Assembly (NCBI GenBank): GCA_003157055.1
Contig: PMIG01000225.1
Coordinates: 1 to 13,689 of the forward strand
From: Bacteroidales bacterium
GTDB lineage: Bacteria > Bacteroidota > Bacteroidia > Bacteroidales > VadinHA17
Direction: 5' to 3'
Length of the DNA: 13,689 nt
Both the position numbers and the translations under genes were made by a program. This document shows, in pieces, positions 7,572-13,689 of this stretch. The notes below the pieces were generated by a model. That model did no database searches and was not told the DNA's origin. It worked only from the letters and a program-made list of their open reading frames with translations. The stretch's first letter is position 1. Every line of letters starts with the position of its first letter.

Positions 7572-8526
7572 TCTTTAATGTTTTTAAGATGGGATGATAA
7601 TCCCCGGTGAGACCTTCAGGTTTGGAGTTTCGTATCGTATAAGCTATTTCCACCGACTGGCGGGCGTCTTTCAGGCCAAACCCTCTTCCTGCAAGAATTT
7701 CTTTATATGTCAATGAATGGAGATCAGTAAAGCCATCGCTATATTCAATTTCCTCGCCATCGACAACTATTGATCTGTATGTTCTCTGGCCTTTATTGAC
7801 TGCAGCCGGAGGAAGATCACCGGAGTCAAGGCTGAGAAACCATCTTACCCTGGCATTCTCAAGCTCAAGGTAGCCGGCAGCTTTATTTGGAAGTGACAGG
7901 TTAACGACATTCTTTTTTACACCTCCGAATATCCAGCTCAGCATATCAAAGAAATGGATCCCGATATTGGTGGGTACTCCTCCTGATTTCTGTACGTCTC
8001 CTTTCCAGGAGATATAATACCAGTTTCCGCGGCTGGTAATATATGTCAGGTCGATATCGTAAATCTTGTTTTTTGGTCCGTTCCTGATCTTTTCCTTCAG
8101 CTCAATGATCCTTGGATGAAGGCGCGACTGAAGAACTGTGTAAATATTGCGTCCCGTTTCATTTTCTATTTCCTGGAGTGCATCTACGTTCCACGGATTG
8201 AGGACAATAGGTTTCTCACAGATCGCATCAGCGCCATGGCGGAGGGCAAAACGTATATGTGAATCATGAAGATAATTGGGAGAGCAGATGCTCACGAAAT
8301 CAATTTTTGTTCCTGTTCGTTTTAGCTTGTCAAAATGCCTGTCGAATCGTTCAAATTCAACAAAGAAATCGCTCTTTGGAAAAAAACTATCAAGGATTCC
8401 GACACTATCGAATTTATCGAGACTGGCAAGAAGGTTATTTCCGGTATCTTTTATTGCCTTCAGATGACGAACTGCAATATATCCTGCCACACCAATCAAA
8501 CCGAAATTTTTTGGGGAGCTCTCCAT
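7564..8526 (-). CDS. wbpB: UDP-GlcNAcA 3-dehydrogenase, Gfo/Idh/MocA family (WbpB/WlbA type)
   Basis: WbpB/WlbA oxidises C3 of UDP-GlcNAc uronic acid to the 3-keto sugar used by the aminotransferase. Characterised members keep NAD(H) tightly bound, and several recycle it with 2-oxoglutarate. The 320-residue length is usual. The Rossmann segment is IGVAGYIAVRH at 11-21, the AGYIA variant seen in WlbA rather than the common GxGxxG. SICSPNYLHDSHI spans 79-91 and the catalytic-lysine motif EKP is at 104-106. SRGNWYYISWKGD (165-177) and GIHFFDMLSWIFG (189-201, with H191 the likely acid/base) are diagnostic of this subgroup. So are the C-terminal RTYRSIVVDGEEIEYSDGFT and EILAGRGFGLKDAR. It starts 29 bases after the wbpD-type stop and overlaps wbpA by 8 bases. 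The match spans the full length, so I am confident of the subgroup. Confidence 0.94.
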   Translation of the reverse strand: MESSPKNFGLIGVAGYIAVRHLKAIKDTGNNLLASLDKFDSVGILDSFFPKSDFFVEFERFDRHFDKLKRTGTKIDFVSICSPNYLHDSHIRFALRHGADAICEKPIVLNPWNVDALQEIENETGRNIYTVLQSRLHPRIIELKEKIRNGPKNKIYDIDLTYITSRGNWYYISWKGDVQKSGGVPTNIGIHFFDMLSWIFGGVKKNVVNLSLPNKAAGYLELENARVRWFLSLDSGDLPPAAVNKGQRTYRSIVVDGEEIEYSDGFTDLHSLTYKEILAGRGFGLKDARQSVEIAYTIRNSKPEGLTGDYHPILKTLKNV

Positions 8527-8555
8527 GGATGCTTGTTTTTGAATTAATAAATCTA

Positions 8556-9137
8556 CTAAATTTTAGAAACAATACCCTTATCAAGCCTGTACCTCTCTTC
8601 GCTTTCCGGACACACGGCGTACCCCTTCTTGTCGAAGCTGAGCTTATAGCCATACTCGCTCATCCAGCCTGTTTGTCGTGCCGGATTGCCCATCACCAGG
8701 GCATATGGTTTTACATCTTTTGTAACAACTGCACCCGCCCCGACAAAAGCATATCTCCCGATAATGATACCGCATATGATGGTGGAATTTGCTCCTATTG
8801 TCGCACCTTTTTCCACAATGGTTTCCAGATAGCAGTCCTTCCGGATAATCTCACTGCGGGGATTGATGATATTTGTAAATACCATTGAGGGTCCGAGAAA
8901 TACATCATCATCGCATATAACTCCGGAATAGATAGAGACATTGTTCTGTACCTTGACATTTCTGCCAAGCTTCACTCCGGGAGATACAACTACGTTCTGG
9001 CCTATATTACAATTCTCTCCGATTTCCGAACCGTTCATGATATGGCTAAAGTGCCATATTTTGGTTCCCTTTCCTATTTTGCAGCCCTCGTCAATGACTG
9101 CTGTTTCATGAGCAGAATATTCTTTTACCATGATCAT
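8556..9137 (-). CDS. wbpD: UDP-2-acetamido-3-amino-2,3-dideoxy-glucuronate N-acetyltransferase (WbpD/WlbB type)
   Basis: WbpD/WlbB uses acetyl-CoA to acetylate the 3-amino group made by WbpE, yielding UDP-GlcNAc(3NAc)A. The 193-residue protein is a left-handed beta-helix acyltransferase. Hexapeptide repeats run from about residue 13 to 140 (CKIGKG, SEIGEN, VKLGRN, ATIGAN, IIIGRY). [14 protein letters not shown] at 82-95 carries the conserved FTN loop. The tail [14 protein letters not shown] (150-163) and the YAVCPES segment (173-179) are typical of the WbpD subgroup. The first ATG at 9137 overlaps the aminotransferase stop as ATGA, favouring it over the second ATG at 9131. The coding region ends in tandem TAG stops at 8556-8558 and 8553-8555. 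Trimeric assembly with active sites between subunits is known for the family and not visible here. Confidence 0.93.
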   Translation of the reverse strand: MIMVKEYSAHETAVIDEGCKIGKGTKIWHFSHIMNGSEIGENCNIGQNVVVSPGVKLGRNVKVQNNVSIYSGVICDDDVFLGPSMVFTNIINPRSEIIRKDCYLETIVEKGATIGANSTIICGIIIGRYAFVGAGAVVTKDVKPYALVMGNPARQTGWMSEYGYKLSFDKKGYAVCPESEERYRLDKGIVSKI

Positions 9138-10267
9138 TGTTTTTCGAAGAATTTCAAGACATTAAGTACTATATAATTAAGCTGTTCCTGTTCCATGTCG
9201 GAATGCATGGGAAGAGAAAGCACCTCCCTGCATAATTCAGAAGTTATTGGAAAATCGCTTTCCTTATATCCCAGGAATCTGTATGCTTCCTGCATATGGA
9301 GTGGTCCAGGGTAATAAATCATTGAGGGTATGCCTGCAGCGGTAAGAAAATCCCGCAGGGCATTCCTTTTACCATTTTTTACCCTTATAGTATACTGGTG
9401 AAAAATATGGGAGGAATATGGAACCCTTTCAGGAACAATAATTTGATTACAGCCTGAAAGTGACTCATCATAAAAATCTGCAGCAGCTCTCCTGGCCTCA
9501 TTGAAACGGTCAAGATATTTAAGCTTCACGCTCAGGATTGCAGCCTGGATGGTATCCAGCCTTGAATTAATGCCGATATCACTGTAATGATACCTCTCTT
9601 TCATTCCATGGTTGGCTATGCTTCGGAACCTTTTTGCAAGAACATCATCATCAGTAAAGATCGCTCCTCCGTCGCCATAGCAGGCAAGGTTCTTCGAGGG
9701 GAAGAAAGATGTTGTTCCGATAGTTCCAATAGTTCCGGCTTTTTTGATTCTTCCGTCAGGGAAAATATATCCGGAGCCGGTAGCCTGGGCTGAATCCTCT
9801 ATTACATAAAGGTTATGCTCTGCTGCAAGCTTCATTATTGCATCCATGTCGGCGCACTGACCAAACAGATGGACAGGAACAATGGCTTTGGTCCTCGGAG
9901 TAATTGCCCTCCTGATCGATTCGGCAGAGATATTGTAAGTATACGGGTCAGGTTCAGCAAGGACAGGTTTCAGTCCGAGAAGGGCAACAACTTCCACTGT
10001 GGCAATGAAGGTGAAGTTTGTAGTGATCACTTCATCGCCCGGCTTCATATCAAGGGTCATCATGGCTATCTGAAGGGCGTCGGTTCCGTTTGCACATGAA
10101 ACGACATTCCTTACGCCAAGGTAACTGCTCAGGGCCTCTTCAAATTGCCTGACATCAGGACCCTTGATAAACGCAGTGGAATTGAGCACTGATTTAATTG
10201 CAGTGTCGACCTCAGCACCGATTTTTTCGTACTGGGCCTTCAGGTCGACCATCTGAATCTCTCTCAT
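9134..10267 (-). CDS. wbpE: UDP-2-acetamido-3-keto-glucuronate aminotransferase, DegT/DnrJ/EryC1/StrS family (WbpE type)
   Basis: WbpE transfers an amino group from glutamate, via PLP, to C3 of the 3-keto sugar made by WbpB. The 2-oxoglutarate released can support NAD recycling in WbpB, so the two steps are linked. The 377-residue protein shows the sugar aminotransferase layout: [13 protein letters not shown] at 57-69, the phosphate- and cofactor-binding region near 81-95, [14 protein letters not shown] (131-144), D158 and Q161 in EDSAQATG, and PLP lysine K192 in [31 protein letters not shown] and the late SLPMH motif are also present. It resembles P. aeruginosa WbpE along its whole length. 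Two starts are possible: ATG at 10267 (used here) and ATG at 10252, which has a GAGAGAG stretch seven bases before it and gives MVDLKAQY. It is the first gene of the six-gene minus-strand operon. Confidence 0.93.
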   Translation of the reverse strand: MREIQMVDLKAQYEKIGAEVDTAIKSVLNSTAFIKGPDVRQFEEALSSYLGVRNVVSCANGTDALQIAMMTLDMKPGDEVITTNFTFIATVEVVALLGLKPVLAEPDPYTYNISAESIRRAITPRTKAIVPVHLFGQCADMDAIMKLAAEHNLYVIEDSAQATGSGYIFPDGRIKKAGTIGTIGTTSFFPSKNLACYGDGGAIFTDDDVLAKRFRSIANHGMKERYHYSDIGINSRLDTIQAAILSVKLKYLDRFNEARRAAADFYDESLSGCNQIIVPERVPYSSHIFHQYTIRVKNGKRNALRDFLTAAGIPSMIYYPGPLHMQEAYRFLGYKESDFPITSELCREVLSLPMHSDMEQEQLNYIVLNVLKFFEKQ

Positions 10268-10288
10268 CCGTTTAGATTAATGGAACCA

Positions 10289-10296
10289 CGAAGATA
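10289..10296 (-). promoter_or_regulatory. possible -7 promoter box for the wbpE-rfbB operon
   Basis: Read on the minus strand, TATCTTCG lies 22 bases before the wbpE ATG and differs from TAnnTTTG at one base. A TTTTCG further upstream could serve as a poor -33 element, but the spacing is short. No other candidate in the gap is better. If real, it drives all six genes, since no later gap exceeds 29 bases. It is a sequence match only. Confidence 0.3.
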
Positions 10297-10422
10297 ATGT
10301 TTTTAGACGAAAATCTGCCTGACATGGGGGAAAGAAGAATATGTTAGCTGCACATTTTAAAATTATCGGCAGATCGCTTTTAAGGCTCCCCGGCATTTAT
10401 TTCCGGTTTAAAGAAATTTGAT

Positions 10423-10430
10423 TATTTTTG
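10423..10430 (+). promoter_or_regulatory. -7 promoter box for the HU-CCDC81/SPOR gene
   Basis: TATTTTTG is an exact match to the Bacteroidota -7 consensus TAnnTTTG and ends 21 bases before the ATG at 10452, a suitable distance for a short leader. No clear -33 TTTG is found about 20 bases upstream, where the sequence reads TTTATTTCCGG. A purine run AAAAGAG directly before the ATG may help ribosome binding. Confidence 0.5.
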
Positions 10431-10451
10431 TACTGACAGTTTAGAAAAGAG

Positions 10452-11393
10452 ATGGATTTTACAGCTTTCATCCGCGAATTATTATTCAGCCACGATTGCG
10501 TTATCGTACCGGGGTTCGGAGGATTTATTGGAAATTATACTCCTGCCCGCATTGATAAAAGCACCTCCACTTTTCATCCTCCTGTAAAACAGATATCATT
10601 CAACCGGAACCTGAATCATAATGACGGTCTGCTTGTAGGAAAAATATCTGAATCAGCAAAGATGAATTATGGCGATACCAGAAATCTTGTTGAAGAATAT
10701 GTGGCATCTGTAAGGAAAAAACTGGAAAAGGGTGAAAAAGTCGTTTTTGACAATATCGGAAGCTTTATAAATAACCAGGAAGGCAACATCCAGTTTGAAC
10801 CCGACACCAATGTCAACTATCATCTCGACTCATTCGGGCTTGAGTCATTTAATTTCCAGCCCCTTGAGAATTACGATGTGAGGCACAGGGTTACCAGGCA
10901 TATTGATAAAGATCCTGCAAAACATTCTTCGATGAGAAAGATACTCTGGAGAGCCGCTATTATCGTACCGCTGCTTGCCGTTATCGTCGCTGTTCCTTTT
11001 AAAACCAATATCTTTAAATCGAAGGTTGAAGCAACCTCTCTCAATCCTCTTGCTTCCGCCGAATTTGAAAACAATAAATCAGCTGTGGATGAAAAGATAG
11101 CAGCCGCGAAAGATCTGTCTGAAACGGTTCCCTCCAGTCCCGAAGTAATGATTCCTGCAGTAACCAGTTCGAATAACTATTGCATTATAACCGGCAGCTT
11201 CAGGTCCAGGGATAATGCCGAAGCACAGGTTGAAATGCTCAGGAGAGAAGGATTTTCACCTGAGATACTGAATGCACCAAATGGTTTTTTCAGGGTCAGC
11301 GCGATGAAATGCATCGATATGAACAAAGCTATTGGCAGCAAGGACAGCATTGGGAAGAAATTTCCCGGAAGCTGGGTGAAGAAAATAATTTGA
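10452..11393 (+). CDS. HU-CCDC81 domain and SPOR domain membrane protein
   Basis: This is a three-part architecture typical of Bacteroidota. Residues 1 to about 135 form the paired HU-like fold of the HU-CCDC81 bacterial type: FIRELLFSHDCVIVPGFGGFI at 5-25, SFNRNLNHNDGLL at 49-61, and KGEKVVFDNIGSF at 93-105. A single hydrophobic segment at about 165-183 (ILWRAAIIVPLLAVIVAVPF) should span the inner membrane. A Ser/Ala-rich linker follows to about 240. The last 70 residues form a SPOR domain starting NYCIITGSFRSRDNAEAQV. SPOR domains bind denuded peptidoglycan glycan strands at division sites. The topology is probably HU part cytoplasmic and SPOR part periplasmic. Unlike classical HU, this family's DNA binding is not established. 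Whether it tethers DNA or protein to the septum is inference. It is monocistronic, ending at a hairpin terminator. Confidence 0.88.
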   Translation: MDFTAFIRELLFSHDCVIVPGFGGFIGNYTPARIDKSTSTFHPPVKQISFNRNLNHNDGLLVGKISESAKMNYGDTRNLVEEYVASVRKKLEKGEKVVFDNIGSFINNQEGNIQFEPDTNVNYHLDSFGLESFNFQPLENYDVRHRVTRHIDKDPAKHSSMRKILWRAAIIVPLLAVIVAVPFKTNIFKSKVEATSLNPLASAEFENNKSAVDEKIAAAKDLSETVPSSPEVMIPAVTSSNNYCIITGSFRSRDNAEAQVEMLRREGFSPEILNAPNGFFRVSAMKCIDMNKAIGSKDSIGKKFPGSWVKKII

Positions 11394-11413
11394 GTTTAAC
11401 CCTTATTTTTTAT

Positions 11414-11439
11414 AAAAGCTGACCTTAGGATCAGCTTTT
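11414..11439. terminator. bidirectional rho-independent-like terminator
   Basis: AAAAGCTGA at 11414-11422 and TCAGCTTTT at 11431-11439 form a perfect 9-base-pair stem with an 8-base loop. On the + strand it is followed by a T-rich CTTATTTTAT run. On the minus strand the stem ends in TTTT. It sits between the HU/SPOR stop (11393) and the metG stop (11441), so it can end transcripts from both converging genes. Confidence 0.82.
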
Positions 11440-11440
11440 C

Positions 11441-13474
11441 TTATTTTATCATGCTCCCGTTGCTCACCTTATCAGAGGGAGAGACAAGTACAAGCTTACC
11501 ATCCTTGTCTTCAGCCATCAGGATCATTCCCTTCGATTCAATACCCTTGATCTTTCTGGGTTCAAGATTGGCAACTATTGATATTTGCTTACCGATAATA
11601 GCTTGTGGCTCGTAGTATTCTGCAATGCCTGAGACTATGGTCCGGACATCAATGCCGGTATCGATCTTCAGCTTGAGAAGCTTTGTTGTCCTGGGTACTT
11701 TTTCAGCTTCAAGTATAGTTGCTGTTCTGATATCAATCTTTGAAAAATCGTCAAAAGAGACTGGATCTTTTGAAGGCACTGTTATGACAGAAGCTGCCTC
11801 ATTTGCTTTCTTTGATGCCATCAGCTTTGCAACCTGCCTGTCTATAGCTTCATCTTCAATTTTATCAAAAAGAAGTTCCGGCTTATTGACCATGTGGCCA
11901 GTGAGAAGGATATCTGTCTGCCCAGCGTCGCTCCATTGTTTTTTGCCTGTATTGAGCCAACCTCTTAGCTTTTCCATTGAAAAGGGAAGGAACGGCTCAA
12001 GAATTATAGTAAGGTTGGCAGTGATCTGCAAAGCGATGTTCATTATTGTTTTGACTCTTTCGGGGTCGGTCTTTACAACCTTCCAGGGCTCTGTATCGGC
12101 AAGATATTTATTGCCCAGCCGGGCAAGGTTCATTGCCTCCTTGAGCGCTTCCCTGAATCTGAACGATTCTATACTCGTCTCCACATTAACCCTGATCTTC
12201 CCAATCTCCTTCAGCACTGATTCATCATATTTATCAGTAACGCCTCTTGAAGGCACCTTACCTTCATAATAGTTGTTTGTAAGAACGAGGGTCCTGTTCA
12301 CGAAGTTCCCGAGGATAGCCACGAGCTCGTTATTATTACGAGCCTGGAACTCCTTCCATGTAAAGTCGTTATCCTTGGTCTCTGGTGCGCTGGCACATAA
12401 GGAATATCTCAGCACATCCTGCTTGCCCGGAAAATCTTCGAGGTACTCATGAAGCCATACAGCCCAGTTTCTCGATGTCGATATTTTTTCTCCTTCAAGG
12501 TTCAGAAATTCATTTGCCGGAACATTGTCGGGCAGGATATATGTACCTTCTGCATTCAGCATTGAAGGGAAGATTATACAATGAAATACTATATTATCCT
12601 TGCCGATGAAATGGATCATCCGGGTATCCTTATCCTTCCAGTATTTCTCCCAGTTGGGAGTAAGCTCCTTTGTTGCTGAGATATATCCGATAGGAGCGTC
12701 GAACCAAACATAAAGGACCTTGCCTTTTGCATTTTTCACTGGCACCGGCACTCCCCAGTCGAGATCACGGCTGACAGCCCTTGGTTGCAGACCCTGGTCG
12801 AGCCATGATTTGCACTGACCATAAACGTTGGTCTTCCATTCTCTATGCTCTTCGAGGATCCACTTTCTCAGCCATGGTTCATATTTATCAAGAGGGAGGT
12901 ACCAGTGAAGCGTTTCGCGCAGCACAGGCTTGCTTCCGCTTATGGTTGAATGAGGATTTATAAGATCCGATGGGCTGAGTGATGTCCCGCATTTTTCGCA
13001 CTGGTCGCCGTATGCATTTTCATTCCCGCAATGAGGGCATGTCCCCATTATATATCTGTCGGCAAGAAAGCATCCGGCTTCTTCATCATAATATTGCTCT
13101 GAATTCTTCTCCGTGAATTCTCCTTTTTCATAGAGATTCAGGAAGAACTCGGATGCCGTTTCGTAATGTATTTTATTGGAAGTCCTTGAATATATGTCAA
13201 ATGCGATGCCAAAATCGCTGAAAGCTTTTTTATTGATCTCATGATACCTGTCGACAATTTCCTGTGGCGAAACACCTTCTTTACGGGCTTTTAATGTGAT
13301 AGGAACGCCATGCTCATCAGAACCACAGACTGAAATGACATCTTCACCCTTCATCCTCAGGTACCTGGTATAAATGTCGGAGGGCACATACACGCCTGCA
13401 AGATGTCCGATATGCAGCGGTCCGTTTGCATAAGGCAGGGCAGAGGTCACCAGGTATCTTTTAAATTTCTTCAT
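11441..13474 (-). CDS. metG: Methionyl-tRNA synthetase with C-terminal tRNA-binding domain
   Basis: MetG charges tRNA-Met with methionine in the cytoplasm and is essential. The 677 residues fit the long bacterial form. The class I Rossmann fold has [14 protein letters not shown] at 14-27, containing HIGH at 21-24. A four-cysteine zinc knuckle (C146, C149, C159, C162; CPHCG and CEKCG) lies in the connective insertion. The second signature is KISTS at 330-334, a KMSKS variant with Ile and Thr. The anticodon-binding helical domain covers about 370-540. The last 100 residues, from [17 protein letters not shown], form the EMAPII/OB-fold tRNA-binding and dimerisation domain. The start [18 protein letters not shown] is the only sensible ATG. 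It is transcribed alone from the minus strand, converging on the HU/SPOR gene. Confidence 0.98.
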   Translation of the reverse strand: MKKFKRYLVTSALPYANGPLHIGHLAGVYVPSDIYTRYLRMKGEDVISVCGSDEHGVPITLKARKEGVSPQEIVDRYHEINKKAFSDFGIAFDIYSRTSNKIHYETASEFFLNLYEKGEFTEKNSEQYYDEEAGCFLADRYIMGTCPHCGNENAYGDQCEKCGTSLSPSDLINPHSTISGSKPVLRETLHWYLPLDKYEPWLRKWILEEHREWKTNVYGQCKSWLDQGLQPRAVSRDLDWGVPVPVKNAKGKVLYVWFDAPIGYISATKELTPNWEKYWKDKDTRMIHFIGKDNIVFHCIIFPSMLNAEGTYILPDNVPANEFLNLEGEKISTSRNWAVWLHEYLEDFPGKQDVLRYSLCASAPETKDNDFTWKEFQARNNNELVAILGNFVNRTLVLTNNYYEGKVPSRGVTDKYDESVLKEIGKIRVNVETSIESFRFREALKEAMNLARLGNKYLADTEPWKVVKTDPERVKTIMNIALQITANLTIILEPFLPFSMEKLRGWLNTGKKQWSDAGQTDILLTGHMVNKPELLFDKIEDEAIDRQVAKLMASKKANEAASVITVPSKDPVSFDDFSKIDIRTATILEAEKVPRTTKLLKLKIDTGIDVRTIVSGIAEYYEPQAIIGKQISIVANLEPRKIKGIESKGMILMAEDKDGKLVLVSPSDKVSNGSMIK

Positions 13475-13512
13475 GATATTGATAATGAACGGATAATGAT
13501 TTCAAAAACGAA

Positions 13513-13544
13513 CAAAGATAATAAAAAATGACACAATGGTACAA
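13513..13544 (-). promoter_or_regulatory. metG promoter (-7 TATCTTTG and candidate -33 TTG)
   Basis: Read on the minus strand, TATCTTTG at 13520-13513 exactly matches TAnnTTTG and lies 38 bases before the metG ATG. A TTG at 13544-13542 is 21 bases upstream of it, an acceptable -33 spacing for Bacteroidota. That TTG lies inside the second unit of the tandem octamer array. The -7 box is the best in the window; the -33 choice is tentative. Confidence 0.55.
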
Positions 13545-13605
13545 TGGCGCAAAGGCTCAAAGGCGCAAAGCTACAACGGTACAATGGTTTAAAGGTACAA
13601 CGGCA
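13534..13605. repeat. nine degenerate 8-base tandem repeats, consensus CAANGGYN
   Basis: Starting at 13534 the sequence divides into nine consecutive octamers: CAATGGTA, CAATGGCG, CAAAGGCT, CAAAGGCG, CAAAGCTA, CAACGGTA, CAATGGTT, TAAAGGTA, CAACGGCA. Eight begin with CAA, and GG at positions 5-6 is kept in eight. There is no base insertion over 72 bases, so the 8-base register is strict. On the minus strand each of the eight CAA-starting units ends in TTG, resembling a -33 promoter element. Similar CAAAGGCG-type repeats occur between genes in some Bacteroidota genomes, to my recollection. Confidence 0.85.
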
Positions 13606-13663
13606 GATTAAGGGGTTTGTATAATGAAACAAATACCTTTACTTTTACAATAAGATATTCAAT

Positions 13664-13689
13664 ATGCCTCTTAAAAAGATACAGCCGCC
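13664..13689 (+). CDS. possible start of a + strand gene (3' truncated)
   Basis: An ATG at 13664 opens a frame reading MPLKKIQP to the window edge with no stop. It is divergent from metG and lies 17 bases after a promoter-like TACTTTTA that has a TTTG 20 bases before it. Eight codons are too few to identify a product. It is listed only because the spacing from a plausible promoter and the lysine-containing N-terminus look like a real gene start. Confidence 0.3.

Larger units (their letters stand above)
10268..10451. other. divergent intergenic region between wbpE and the HU/SPOR gene
   Basis: This 184-base gap must hold the start signals for both divergent units. Besides the two promoter-like boxes listed separately, it contains a 7-base inverted repeat with a long spacer (ATCTGCC at 10313-10319, GGCAGAT at 10368-10374) and a 10-base palindrome ATTTTAAAAT at 10354-10363. 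Neither is strong enough to be called an operator. I see no small ORF or RNA gene in it. Confidence 0.5.
13475..13663. other. intergenic region upstream of metG
   Basis: This 189-base gap holds the metG promoter and the octamer array, listed separately. Bases 13606-13663 may contain a weak + promoter: TTTG at 13616-13619 and TACTTTTA at 13640-13647, spaced by 20 bases. I see no RNA gene or further ORF. Confidence 0.5.

Noticed and set aside
8259..8888. 209-codon open frame on the + strand
   Set aside because: It is antisense to the wbpB- and wbpD-type genes and crosses their gap. Both of those match known families over their full length, and this frame resembles no family I know.
10313..10374. 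ATCTGCC/GGCAGAT inverted repeat as an operator in the divergent promoter region
   Set aside because: The arms are only 7 bases and 48 bases apart, which is expected by chance at a fair rate. No regulator gene is adjacent.
11625..12269. 214-codon open frame on the + strand inside metG
   Set aside because: It lies opposite an intact MetG coding region with conserved domains. Its Ser/Leu-rich composition is what a reverse reading of that gene gives.
13534..13605. CRISPR-like array
   Set aside because: The units are 8 bases long and contiguous with no spacers, and no cas gene is nearby. It is a simple tandem repeat.

Overview
The window looks like a chromosomal segment of a member of the Bacteroidota, probably a Bacteroidales-like lineage. 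The evidence is a DUF4954 protein, a protein joining an HU-CCDC81-type domain to a SPOR domain, a probable DUF4270 tail beside glmS, promoter-like boxes matching the Bacteroidota -7 consensus TAnnTTTG, and mostly absent Shine-Dalgarno sequences. It is almost fully coding. There are no RNA genes, CRISPR arrays, insertion sequences or phage genes, and no gene-free stretch reaches 300 bases. The two longest gaps are 10268-10451 and 13475-13663.

Layout. On the + strand, 1-273 is the end of a probable DUF4270 protein, followed by glmS (327-2162) and, 19 bases later, a DUF4954 beta-helix protein (2182-4182). A tightly packed six-gene minus-strand operon converges on this pair with only 4 bases between stop codons. 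In transcription order it reads wbpE-type aminotransferase, wbpD-type N-acetyltransferase, wbpB-type oxidoreductase, wbpA-type UDP-GlcNAc 6-dehydrogenase, galE-type epimerase, and rfbB dTDP-glucose 4,6-dehydratase (10267 down to 4187). Divergent from it is a + gene for an HU-CCDC81/SPOR membrane protein (10452-11393). It shares a bidirectional hairpin terminator with metG, which is on the minus strand (11441-13474). Upstream of metG lie a strong promoter-like box and nine degenerate 8-base tandem repeats. A possible + gene start lies at the right edge.

How the genes fit together. GlmS makes glucosamine-6-phosphate, the entry to UDP-GlcNAc. The four wbp-type enzymes are the known set that turns UDP-GlcNAc into UDP-2,3-diacetamido-2,3-dideoxy-D-glucuronic acid, a surface-polysaccharide precursor. 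The C2-epimerase (WbpI) that would give the manno form is not in the window; a GalE-type 4-epimerase and a lone RfbB follow instead. The operon therefore appears to supply nucleotide sugars for an O-antigen, capsule or exopolysaccharide. No glycosyltransferase or polymer export gene is present, so those must lie elsewhere. The main uncharacterised element is the DUF4954 protein beside glmS.
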